DNA of 64,000 bases from Alkalispirillum mobile (lineage in GTDB: Bacteria; Pseudomonadota; Gammaproteobacteria; Nitrococcales; Halorhodospiraceae). Under the pieces are notes generated by a model that made no database searches, had not been told where the DNA came from, and saw nothing but the letters and a program-made list of their open reading frames with translations. This document shows positions 1 through 7,798 of this stretch, piece by piece (position 1 is the first letter of the stretch; the number at the start of each line of letters is the position of its first letter). Position numbers and translations under genes: made by a program. The DNA lies in NCBI RefSeq assembly GCF_003664325.1, contig NZ_RCDA01000001.1, forward strand, positions 1,347,817 through 1,411,816. Direction: 5' to 3'.

Positions 1-506
1 ATGCCCGCCACCAGCAACACCTCCAGCGCCGTGGGCACGATGTTGAACAGCGCCGAGCGCAGCACAAAGCTCATCCCCCGGGTGCCACGCTCGATATCGC
101 GGGCCAGCGCCCCGGTGCGCCGCGCCAGGTGAAAACCCAGATCCAGCCGGTGCAGGTGCTGAAAGACCTGCAGCGAGGCCCGGCGCATGGCGCGCTCCGC
201 CACCCGGGCGAAGATGGCGTCGCGCAGCTCCTGGAAGGCGGTGGAGGCAAAACGCAGCAGGCCGTAGGCAACCACCAGAAAGAGGGGCAGCAGAAAGACC
301 ACCTCGGCGCCGCGGGCCTCGTCCAGGTAGTCCACCAGGAACTTCAGCCCCACCGGCACCCCCACCGTGGCCAGCTTGGCCAGCACCAGGAATCCCAGCG
401 CGACGATGGCCCGCCCCCGGAACTCCGCCAGGTAGGGCAGCACGCTGGCGATAATGTGCCAGTTGGGGTTCTGACCGCTGTACTCGTTGCCGGACATCCC
501 GCGCAT
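1..506 (-). CDS. ABC transporter, Atm1/HMT1-like exporter, N-terminal part (cut by window edge)
   Basis: This minus-strand reading frame stays open from an ATG at 506 to the left edge, giving about 168 residues, so only the N-terminal transmembrane half is visible. It has two hydrophobic spans (around residues 33-60 and 68-90). Further on, the motif RRTGALARDIERGTRG is characteristic of the Atm1/ABCB7 type of exporter, which moves glutathione-linked or metal-related cargo across the inner membrane. The ATP-binding domain lies outside the window. A second in-frame ATG at 497 is an alternative start. The gene begins 5 bases after the pgpA stop, so the two are very likely cotranscribed. The substrate cannot be told from this fragment. 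Confidence 0.8.
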   Translation of the reverse strand, partial: MRGMSGNEYSGQNPNWHIIASVLPYLAEFRGRAIVALGFLVLAKLATVGVPVGLKFLVDYLDEARGAEVVFLLPLFLVVAYGLLRFASTAFQELRDAIFARVAERAMRRASLQVFQHLHRLDLGFHLARRTGALARDIERGTRGMSFVLRSALFNIVPTALEVLLVAG

Positions 507-511
507 GGCGC

Positions 512-991
512 CTAGCCCACCAGCCAGACCAGGGCGTGCAACACCACCAGCGCGAACACCCCGGCCAGGATGTCATCCACCATGATGCCGAGCCCGCCGT
601 GCACGTGGCGGTCCAGCCAGCGGATGGGCCAGGGCTTGAGGATGTCGAAGATGCGGAACAGCACAAACCCGGCCACCACCCAGGCCAGCCCCAGCGGCAC
701 GGCGATCATGGTGATCAGGTAGCCGGCAATCTCGTCCCAGACGATGGCCGGGTGGTCGTGCACCCCCACATCGCGGGCGGCGATATCGCAGATCCACACC
801 CCCGCCACGCAGACCGCCACCACCGCCAGCAGGTAGGCCCACAGCGGCAGCGGCGCCAGCAGCAGGTAGACCGGTATGGCCGCCACCGTGCCGAAGGTGC
901 CGGGGGCCCTGGGCGCCAGGCCGGAGCCGAAGCCCAGGGCGAGGAAGTGCCAGGGGTTGCGGAGTTGGAAGCGGTGGGTGGGTTCTGTCAC
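512..991 (-). CDS. pgpA: Phosphatidylglycerophosphatase A
   Basis: This 159-residue, four-span membrane protein has the PgpA signature: an N-terminal GSGLAPRAPGTFGT loop, a central VWDEIAGY motif and a C-terminal DDILAGV motif. PgpA removes phosphate from phosphatidylglycerophosphate to give phosphatidylglycerol in the inner membrane. The start is a GTG at 991, with an AGGAG about 10 bases upstream. In Pseudomonas and many relatives the gene directly follows thiL. Here thiL lies about 13.6 kb away, beyond an accessory island, so pgpA has been separated from its operon and may now need its own promoter. Confidence 0.93.
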   Translation of the reverse strand: MTEPTHRFQLRNPWHFLALGFGSGLAPRAPGTFGTVAAIPVYLLLAPLPLWAYLLAVVAVCVAGVWICDIAARDVGVHDHPAIVWDEIAGYLITMIAVPLGLAWVVAGFVLFRIFDILKPWPIRWLDRHVHGGLGIMVDDILAGVFALVVLHALVWLVG

Positions 992-1304
992 TTGGGTTGG
1001 GCTCCTGGGTGTTGTGGTAAACAGCGGCGAAACAAGGGCGGGCTAACAACGACCCAATCCACAGCCGGTCCGCCAGTGTAACGCCAGTTTTCTTAGTTTC
1101 ACCAAAACCGTCAGAAGCGATGGCGCACACGACCAGGCCAATCGGTACTCATGGAACTGCTCCGCAGTCTGCAGCGCACTGACACGCGGCACAACGACCG
1201 TGCACCATTTCATTAAGGTGCCCGCAGCCGTGGGTTTGCGCAGAGCGCCGATCCGTTTGGAGCGCAAGAAGCGCAGCCTAGGTCGCGCCCTAAAAAATCA
1301 CTTT
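992..1304. other. Gene-free stretch between pgpA and the island
   Basis: I see no convincing gene here. Short open frames exist, but they lack family motifs and good ribosome-binding sites. The stretch probably holds the junction between the core pgpA region and the inserted island, and whatever promoter now drives pgpA. No tRNA and no clear direct repeat with the other island edge was found by eye. Confidence 0.5.
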
Positions 1305-1718
1305 CTAGGGATCTTCACGAACCCTATCCCAGTTGCACTCCACATAACCTAAGGCATCTTCAAGAGAGAGAAAGTAGCCGGCACTTTCGTGCTCCAAAGC
1401 CGAAACAAAAAAAACGCCGCAGTACTCTTTAATGAGCACAGGGTAATTGGTTTCTGGGTTGTCTTCCTCTCCAGCAAGAATCATCCCAGCCCACACATCT
1501 TCTGCTTCATTTTCGATTTCGTCTACAAAGAAGTCATGTACGCCATCGCCAACCTCCCCAACCAGCTCACCGCAACGAATCATATTAACTGCCAATGGGC
1601 CATTGGCAGGACCCAAGGCGCTCAGGAGGCGCTCACACGCATGGCTGCTAGTGCTCAGCCTTTCTAGCACGCCAGTTAACTCTCTCGCGCCGAAGTCTTT
1701 TGCAAATTCTGTATCCAT
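1305..1718 (-). CDS. Hypothetical acidic protein
   Basis: This 137-residue protein has a strong ribosome-binding site (GGGAGG, 6 bases before ATG 1718), which supports it as a real gene. It is very acidic, rich in Glu and Asp, with no transmembrane segment or signal peptide, and its C-terminal part reads YFLSLEDALGYVECNW. I do not recognise the family. Size and acidity resemble immunity or antidefence-type small proteins, but that is only an impression. It stands alone at the pgpA side of the island and is more AT-rich than the core genes, consistent with acquired DNA. Confidence 0.6.
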   Translation of the reverse strand: MDTEFAKDFGARELTGVLERLSTSSHACERLLSALGPANGPLAVNMIRCGELVGEVGDGVHDFFVDEIENEAEDVWAGMILAGEEDNPETNYPVLIKEYCGVFFVSALEHESAGYFLSLEDALGYVECNWDRVREDP

Positions 1719-1912
1719 ATATCGCCTCCCAACTCAAGCCCATAATCACAGACAACGATAACTCCTGGTGACCTTGGACTTGTGAATTGAAGACGTCGAT
1801 ATCCGCGCGGGCATGCTCACTCGAACCTTGGAGCGTATAACGCTTGCCTTCGTGGTGCACCGGAGCGCCAGCGCAGGTGCGTCCGACAGCAGCCGTTTTT
1901 TTATGCGCGACG

Positions 1913-2641
1913 TCAATAATCCCACTCTTCGTGTGCCAGCGAGGTTTCGTTGAGCTCGTCCTTGCGCAGGCGCCAATCGGGCATGCATTGATCCATCAAG
2001 GCCCGGAAGCGTTCGTTGTGGTGACGCTCCAACAGGTGCACCATTTCGTGGACGAGTATGTATTCCAGGCAGCGAGGGGACTTCTTGGCGAGTTCCAGGT
2101 TCAGCCATATGCGCCTCGCCTCGATGTTGCAGCTCCCCCAGCGGGTCTTCATTCGCTTGATGCGACAGTCCGAAACCTTCACCCCCACAACCGGCTCCCA
2201 GGTGGCGAGAAGTTCGGGAATGCGGGCTTTGAGTTGGCGCCGGTACCAACGGTCGAGCGCCCGCTGTCGAGCTGCCCGGTCGGTACCCGGTCGAACTTGT
2301 AGCTCAAGGATGCTGTTGTTGACCACGCGCACTCGCGGATTGCCCGGTCTTTCCACCAAGTCCAGCCGGTAGCGCCTGCCCCCGAAATAGTGGCTTTCCC
2401 CAGTCACCATCTCCCGGGCGGACTCACGCGCCTGGCGGGCAAAGCTCTGTCGCTGGCGCCGAATCCAGCTCAATCGTGACACGACCGCCAACCGAACAGC
2501 CTCATCGTCCAGGTGCACAGGTGCAGCTACCCGTACCTTGCCATCGGGCGGATAGACGCCAACGTGGAGATTCTTGATCGCCTTGCGGCGAATCTCCACG
2601 TCGATGCCGCTGACCTCGATATGGCTGCGCTCAGTAGTCAT
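1913..2641 (-). CDS. YgjP-like M48-type zinc metallopeptidase (DUF45)
   Basis: This 242-residue protein contains the DUF45/YgjP hallmarks: TRWGSC at residues 166-171 and a zinc-binding HEMVH at 198-202, followed by LLERHH with further histidines at 207-208. The family is predicted to be a zinc-dependent protease. It often occurs as the last gene of type I restriction-modification operons, but its role there is not established. Its start overlaps the end of hsdR by 11 bases, so it is translationally linked to the restriction subunit. A regulatory or accessory role in the R-M system is inference from context. Confidence 0.85.
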   Translation of the reverse strand: MTTERSHIEVSGIDVEIRRKAIKNLHVGVYPPDGKVRVAAPVHLDDEAVRLAVVSRLSWIRRQRQSFARQARESAREMVTGESHYFGGRRYRLDLVERPGNPRVRVVNNSILELQVRPGTDRAARQRALDRWYRRQLKARIPELLATWEPVVGVKVSDCRIKRMKTRWGSCNIEARRIWLNLELAKKSPRCLEYILVHEMVHLLERHHNERFRALMDQCMPDWRLRKDELNETSLAHEEWDY

Positions 2642-5600
2642 GCTGGTTCTTCACCAGTTCAAAAACTGCATCCTGGTCGGGAATCTCGCTTTCCCGGGCT
2701 TGGGTTTCGAGAACGTAGGCGATGGCGTTTCGCACTTCGCGCTCCTTGAACCGATTCCCCCGCCAGTCAGCTTTCTTGACCGACCGGATCTTCTCGTCGA
2801 GGCGCAGGGCAAGAGTGCTGTCCTGGCCCAGGTTGTCATAAAGCGCCTGCTGTGCCGGTGTATCAATGCCAGTGGGATAGCGATTTTCACCTTCCCGCCG
2901 GGCCGCCTGGCGCGTCAGTTCCACGATCCGGCGCAGGTATTCCTTGTACTCCAGCGCCTCCTGCCGACGCTGCTCGATCAGGGCATCCAGCAGCTCGGAC
3001 ATCTTCTCGTAGTACTTCGGGTTGACCGCCATCTCGTCGATGATCAGCCGGCGCACGTTGTTCTCGATGGTCTCGGCCATGGCCTCCTGATCACCCGAGA
3101 TGGATGCCGGCAGGCTGTCCACCGCGTCTTCACCGCGCTCGACTACCAGCTCGACCAGCGTCATGTCGTCGAAGGCCGAGAGCTTCTCGCTCTCATCCGC
3201 GCGGATGTAGGTGTCCAGCAGATGCCGCATGGCTGGCTCGTACATCTTCATATCGATGTAGTCGCCGCTGGCCAGCTTCACCTCCTCCCGAACCTTCTCG
3301 TAGTGCTCGACCTCCGCCTTGATCGTGGCGGCCTCGGCTTCGCTGTAGCCGGCCTGCTGCATCTCGTTGGCCAGGTCGGCATAGGCGCGCAGGAAGGCAC
3401 CGACGTGTTTGTACAGGGCCAGACGCCGGGGCTCGTTCTCCTTCTGCACCTCGGGCGCATCGCTGGGGCCGACGAAATAGCGCCGGTAGGCGGGGCTGTC
3501 TTTGGGCGGGTCCACTGCCTCGCACAGTGCCTTGACCGCTTCGCGGGTCTCTTCCAGGCGTTCCCGCGCCTTGTCCAGCCGATCCTCCAGCAGCCCTTCC
3601 ACGTCGTCCGCGTCGAAGGCGTCGAAGGCCCCGCCCGTGTAGTCCTGGATGGATTGCTCCAGGGACTTGAACAGGTCCTTGTAGTCGACGATATAGCCGA
3701 CTTCCTTGTCCTCGGTGTGCAGCCGGTTGACCCGGCATATGGCCTGGAACAGGCCGTGGTCGCGCATCTGCTTGTCGATGTAGAGATAGGTGGCCGGTGG
3801 GGCGTCGAAGCCGGTGAGCAGCTTGTCCACCACGATCAGCAGCTTCATCTGGCCGGGCTCGTCGATGAAGCGCTTTTTCACCTCCTGCTCGAAGGTCTCC
3901 ACCTTGTTGACGGCCGTGTCTTCGGGCTCGTTGAAGTGCTCGGCCAGCATGCGCCGGTAGATGTCGTACTGGTGCAGCTTCTCGGTCTCGCCCTCGCCGG
4001 TGGCCTCGCCCTTGATATCAGCCGTGGACGGCACATAGGAGGTCACAATGGCGCACTTGCCCTTCAGCTCGGTCTTCTCGAACATCTCGTACAAACGGCA
4101 GGCCGAGTAGATGCTACCAGCCACCAGCATGGCGTTGCCGTGGCCGCTCATCAGCCGGTCGCGGGTCGCCATGTCCCAGAGGATGTCGGAGACAATCTTC
4201 TCCAGCCGGTCCCGTGAGCTGAGCACTTTCTGCAGCGTGCCCCAGCGCTTCTTGAGCTGGGCGCGGGCATAGTCGTTCAGACCTTGGGTCTTGAGCTCGA
4301 ACCACTGGTCGATCTTGGCCTGCGAGGTGACATGCTGGTCGATATCCCGTGCTTCGTAGCGCAAATCCAGCACTACGCCGTCCTGCACCGCCTCGTCGAA
4401 CTTGTAGCTATGGATATAGGGGCCGAAGACTTCGATGCTCTTGCGCTTGTCCTTCTTCAGTAGTGGCGTGCCGGTGAAGCCGATCAGCAGAGCCTCCGGC
4501 AGCAGGGCCTTCATCGCCTCGTGCAGCTTGCCGGACTGGGTGCGGTGGCACTCGTCGACGAACACGAACAGATTGCCCTTCGCCCGAAAGCCTTTCGGTA
4601 GATGGCTGCGCATGTCCCGGATGAAGGCCTCGACATCGCCCTCCTCCGAGGCACCGAACTTGTGGACCAGCGAGGCGATGAGCCACTCGTCGCTGCGGTT
4701 GAGCACATCGATCAGGTCGGCGCCGCTCCGGGTGCGGTGGATCTGCTCGTCCACACCCTTGAAGACCTTTTCGATCTGCTCGTCCAGCTCGGTGCGGTCG
4801 GTGATCACCAGCACCCGGGCGTCCTGCACGTTCTCGCGAATCCATTTCGCCAGCCACACCATGGTCAGCGACTTGCCGCTGCCCTGGGTGTGCCAGATGA
4901 TCCCGCCCTGGCGACGCTGCACATGATCCTGCGCAGCACGCACGCCGAAGAACTGATTGTGGCGGCAGGTCTTTTTGATGCCGGCGTCGAAGACCATAAA
5001 GTCGTGCACGATCTCCAGCAGCCGTTCCTTGCGGCATAGCTGGTGCAGCCCCCGCTTCAGGGGGTCGTCGATCTCGGAAGGCTCCTTCCACTCCATCCAG
5101 AACTTCTCGGGCGTCTCGATCACCCCGTAACGCAGGCCCTCGCTAGGGTTACCGGCCATTACGAGCTGCTTGGTGGCAAAGAAGGGCTCGATAAATTCCG
5201 GCTTCTGATTGTCCAGGCTCTGGCGGATGCCCTCGGCCACCGCCACGGTAGAGCGTTTCAGCTCCAGCACGCCCAGGGCGATACCGTTGACGTACAGCAC
5301 CACATCCGGGCGCTTGGTATTGGCCCCGACCACCGTGACCTCCTCGGCCACGGCAAAGTCGTTGTTCTCGGGATTGGCCCAGTCGATCAGCCAGACGGTA
5401 ACCGTCTGCTCCTGCACCGACGGTTTGACGTGCACCCCGTAACGCAGCTTCTCGTAGACGCCGCGGTTGGCGTCATAGAGGGTCTTGCTGCCGGCAATCG
5501 CCGCCGCCTGGTCCAGCTCGCGCAGGGCGCGATTGATGACGCGCTCTTCATGGCCCTGCCGCGCCAGCCAGTCGCGCAGCACCTCTTCCTCGATATTGCG

Positions 5601-5717
5601 GTTGCCATCCCTATCCTTCCAGTCCCCCAGGTAGCGGTAGCCCAGATCATCCTGGAAGAAGCGCAGCACCTGCTGCTGGGTGAGGCGTTCGCGTTGGCCG
5701 ACGGTGGACATCTCCAT
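2631..5717 (-). CDS. hsdR: Type I restriction enzyme, restriction/translocase subunit HsdR
   Basis: The ORF has 1,028 codons. An N-terminal PD-(D/E)xK nuclease domain is marked by RPDVV near residue 135 and a VLELK near 154. It is followed by an SF2 translocase with Walker A TQGSGKS (about 280) and a DECH box (about 388), then the long C-terminal helical region that contacts the methylase. HsdR uses ATP to reel in DNA and cleaves unmodified DNA as part of HsdR2M2S. A second ATG at 5711 has the better-spaced GAGG and may be the true start. The gene is separated from hsdS by the CD-NTase/SLATT pair plus a 214-base gap, so it may have its own promoter. Confidence 0.95.
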   Translation of the reverse strand: MEMSTVGQRERLTQQQVLRFFQDDLGYRYLGDWKDRDGNRNIEEEVLRDWLARQGHEERVINRALRELDQAAAIAGSKTLYDANRGVYEKLRYGVHVKPSVQEQTVTVWLIDWANPENNDFAVAEEVTVVGANTKRPDVVLYVNGIALGVLELKRSTVAVAEGIRQSLDNQKPEFIEPFFATKQLVMAGNPSEGLRYGVIETPEKFWMEWKEPSEIDDPLKRGLHQLCRKERLLEIVHDFMVFDAGIKKTCRHNQFFGVRAAQDHVQRRQGGIIWHTQGSGKSLTMVWLAKWIRENVQDARVLVITDRTELDEQIEKVFKGVDEQIHRTRSGADLIDVLNRSDEWLIASLVHKFGASEEGDVEAFIRDMRSHLPKGFRAKGNLFVFVDECHRTQSGKLHEAMKALLPEALLIGFTGTPLLKKDKRKSIEVFGPYIHSYKFDEAVQDGVVLDLRYEARDIDQHVTSQAKIDQWFELKTQGLNDYARAQLKKRWGTLQKVLSSRDRLEKIVSDILWDMATRDRLMSGHGNAMLVAGSIYSACRLYEMFEKTELKGKCAIVTSYVPSTADIKGEATGEGETEKLHQYDIYRRMLAEHFNEPEDTAVNKVETFEQEVKKRFIDEPGQMKLLIVVDKLLTGFDAPPATYLYIDKQMRDHGLFQAICRVNRLHTEDKEVGYIVDYKDLFKSLEQSIQDYTGGAFDAFDADDVEGLLEDRLDKARERLEETREAVKALCEAVDPPKDSPAYRRYFVGPSDAPEVQKENEPRRLALYKHVGAFLRAYADLANEMQQAGYSEAEAATIKAEVEHYEKVREEVKLASGDYIDMKMYEPAMRHLLDTYIRADESEKLSAFDDMTLVELVVERGEDAVDSLPASISGDQEAMAETIENNVRRLIIDEMAVNPKYYEKMSELLDALIEQRRQEALEYKEYLRRIVELTRQAARREGENRYPTGIDTPAQQALYDNLGQDSTLALRLDEKIRSVKKADWRGNRFKEREVRNAIAYVLETQARESEIPDQDAVFELVKNQHDY

Positions 5718-5816
5718 ACCCTCTGTTCTTGATTGCTTTTCTCAGCCACCACCAAAAGGCTGTACGGTGGGCACCGGTGGGATTGAATCTAACTCGCTCC
5801 CGACCTAATAATTACG

Positions 5817-5831
5817 GATGTCTCATCCGCC
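5817..5831. repeat. Small perfect hairpin in the SLATT-hsdR gap
   Basis: CGGATG and CATCCG form a 6-bp stem with a 3-base loop in the 214-bp gap between the SLATT gene and hsdR. On the minus strand it is followed by an AT-rich TAATTATT tract, so it could act as a weak terminator for the CBASS-like genes or as a regulatory site before hsdR. The rest of the gap has no gene. Confidence 0.35.
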
Positions 5832-5931
5832 TTTAGCGGAAGGCGCATTGCATCCGAAGTCCTTCGCCAGCAATACTGGGGAGCTTCAGCTTTTCTGGCC
5901 AACTGGCATCCATGAAATAACCCCGACTAGT

Positions 5932-6492
5932 TCATCGCGATTTCCGTTTAAGTTCATTTGGAAGAAAGGCATCTATTTCATCATCTGAAAAGGTCATATC
6001 CTCCAGCTCTTTCAGGCCCCTTTGCGCTTCTCTATACGCCTTGAAGTTCGTACTAGGTGATCCTTCATACGCGGAATGCAAATCCTCCATAAGGTCGTCC
6101 CTTCTACTTCGGATATCTGCAAGGGAGAGGTCCCCAACCCGCAGATCTGTCAGCAGCGACAGATACCTCTCCCTAATGATCCAAAGCTCAGATCCGGCGT
6201 GCCGGTGCTTCTGAGCGATCTCACCGAGATCGTAGTCTTTCGTGTATGAGTTTATCGCCAGAAGCGTCGTGGACATGACGACGCTCACCCCTGACCCCCA
6301 GTGCCCGGCACCAAAAAACGTTGATATCACGCCACCCGTTATCACTGCTGACAAGGCAATCTGTGCCATTTTTATTCGGCCGTTTCTGCGCAGCAGGATG
6401 TCCGCGCACTTCTCATGGGTCTTATGGGAATAGACAACTCGCCCATAGCATTCCCGAATCTGCCCTTCTAGAAGCTCTACTTCTCTATTCAT
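5932..6492 (-). CDS. SLATT-domain two-TM membrane protein, predicted CBASS effector
   Basis: This 186-residue protein starts at ATG 6492, overlapping the end of the CD-NTase gene by 8 bases. It has a charged N-terminal helix, two closely spaced transmembrane segments (about 41-61 and 66-83), then a long C-terminal helical tail. That is the layout of SLATT (SMODS- and SLOG-associating 2TM effector) proteins. Family knowledge: SLATT proteins are predicted pore-forming effectors triggered by nucleotide second messengers and repeatedly sit beside SMODS synthetases. The direct link to a CD-NTase makes it the likely membrane-disrupting arm of an abortive-infection response. No other effector domain is present. 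Confidence 0.82.
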   Translation of the reverse strand: MNREVELLEGQIRECYGRVVYSHKTHEKCADILLRRNGRIKMAQIALSAVITGGVISTFFGAGHWGSGVSVVMSTTLLAINSYTKDYDLGEIAQKHRHAGSELWIIRERYLSLLTDLRVGDLSLADIRSRRDDLMEDLHSAYEGSPSTNFKAYREAQRGLKELEDMTFSDDEIDAFLPNELKRKSR

Positions 6493-7798
6493 TGGCGTTG
6501 GCCTCAGCAACAATGGGGACATGAATGCGATCTTTGGCAACCACGACCCCGTCCTTAACGCAGTAGCACTCGACGACATGATCCCCGCGAAAATCCGTTT
6601 TTTCTTCCTTCTGCATCTGCCCAGCATCTTCTTTAATCTGGCCGCGAATGCAATTTCTCCTGCGCGCCTCATAACCTCTGTTTAGAACCTTCCAGTAAAT
6701 CTCGTATGGCTCTCTTACAGATATTTCGGTTACATAAAAGCGCAGAGATTTCTTTGCCATCAAAGGAATTTTTCGCATGAGCATAGTTCTGAGGAAAAAC
6801 TCGCGAAATCCATTCTGCTTCACCTCGCAGTCAATTCTCAGAGAGCCGGAAATATCGACTGCGTACCTATCCTCAATGAACTCCTCGGTATTATCCCAAG
6901 ACGCTTGAACAGCTTCATCAAGCGCTTTCTGGGTATCGACTGTGGCCGCCGGAAATGGCCTGCCATAGACTTTCTTCCATTTTCCATTGACCCCCCTCTG
7001 GCCTTCGGCTTCAATGGCCTTCAAGCAGAGCTTGTACGCCTTTTTCGCCTTGCGCTGAAACTTCTTCTTTACTTTTACCCGCTGCCGGCTTCCAGGCGCT
7101 GCGTATTCGCTCTGCTCGGGCAGATCGGACAAAAATTTGAAGAAGTCTCGGCTAAGCCAGTCGTAGTAAGCGTAGCCTCTACTGTCATATTCGGTGGTTT
7201 GATCAAGAAACTTGTACGCCAGCGTGTCAATGAGAAGTCCTCCCATTGCCACACCGTGTTGATTTCTCCAGGCCCTGGCCATTTTGCACAACCGACGGAG
7301 GTTGGCATTTTTGGCGGAATCCATCTCAGAAACGGCTTCCATCTCCTCCCTGGGCTTGGTGAATTTCCAGCTTCCACCGTTTTTCGTATCCGGATAAAGG
7401 TAGCTCCGGTCGGTCTGCTCAAAAACGGGTTGAACCTCGATGTGGAAGTTCGTATAGGTCACCGTCACCACCAAACGGTCCACCCTCACATTCGTTGCTG
7501 GATAGCGGCTCAGAATCGCGGACTTGGTATCTTGGAGCAGCTTGAGCTGTTTTCCGTCTTTGTAATCATCCCATTTTCCCTTCGGCATTATGTAGAGCAT
7601 ATCCAGGTCAGATATGCCGTTGATGCCCGTCTTCCTCCCGAAAGAACCCACCTGGAGGGTGTTCGCCGCCTTGGAGTCAGTGTCCCGGAATTGCCTATTT
7701 AACGCTGACGTAAGCTCTCCATAGCGGAAACTGATTGTGTCCGTGTTTGTAATCGCCAAGTTCGAAACGAACCCGGAGAACATTTCAGAAACTGTCAT
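6485..7798 (-). CDS. CD-NTase (SMODS) second-messenger nucleotidyltransferase
   Basis: This 437-residue protein has the nucleotidyltransferase core of cGAS/DncV-like enzymes. GSFGRKTGINGISDLD carries the GS pair at 51-52 and acidic metal ligands D64 and D66, and the third carboxylate appears to be E121 in HIEVQP. These enzymes make cyclic or linear oligonucleotide signals on phage sensing. The downstream SLATT protein would be the receptor/effector. The start ATG overlaps the hsdS stop (ATGA), so expression is coupled to the R-M operon. No Cap2 (E1/E2), Cap3 (JAB) or HORMA/TRIP13 gene is nearby, so it would be a minimal type I CBASS. The DNA is visibly AT-richer than its neighbours. Confidence 0.88.
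   Translation of the reverse strand: MTVSEMFSGFVSNLAITNTDTISFRYGELTSALNRQFRDTDSKAANTLQVGSFGRKTGINGISDLDMLYIMPKGKWDDYKDGKQLKLLQDTKSAILSRYPATNVRVDRLVVTVTYTNFHIEVQPVFEQTDRSYLYPDTKNGGSWKFTKPREEMEAVSEMDSAKNANLRRLCKMARAWRNQHGVAMGGLLIDTLAYKFLDQTTEYDSRGYAYYDWLSRDFFKFLSDLPEQSEYAAPGSRQRVKVKKKFQRKAKKAYKLCLKAIEAEGQRGVNGKWKKVYGRPFPAATVDTQKALDEAVQASWDNTEEFIEDRYAVDISGSLRIDCEVKQNGFREFFLRTMLMRKIPLMAKKSLRFYVTEISVREPYEIYWKVLNRGYEARRRNCIRGQIKEDAGQMQKEEKTDFRGDHVVECYCVKDGVVVAKDRIHVPIVAEANANE

Noticed and set aside
1040-1090. attC-like CTAACAACG sequence near pgpA
   Set aside because: One box is close to RYYYAAC but no matching GTTRRRY partner at a suitable distance, and no palindrome like that of the island repeats.
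1043-1267. 74-codon minus-strand open frame beside pgpA
   Set aside because: No recognisable motif and no good ribosome-binding site; likely chance.
2574-4217. Long plus-strand open frame opposite hsdR
   Set aside because: It is antisense to a motif-complete HsdR; the codon bias of GC-rich DNA opens the opposite frame. No family motifs.
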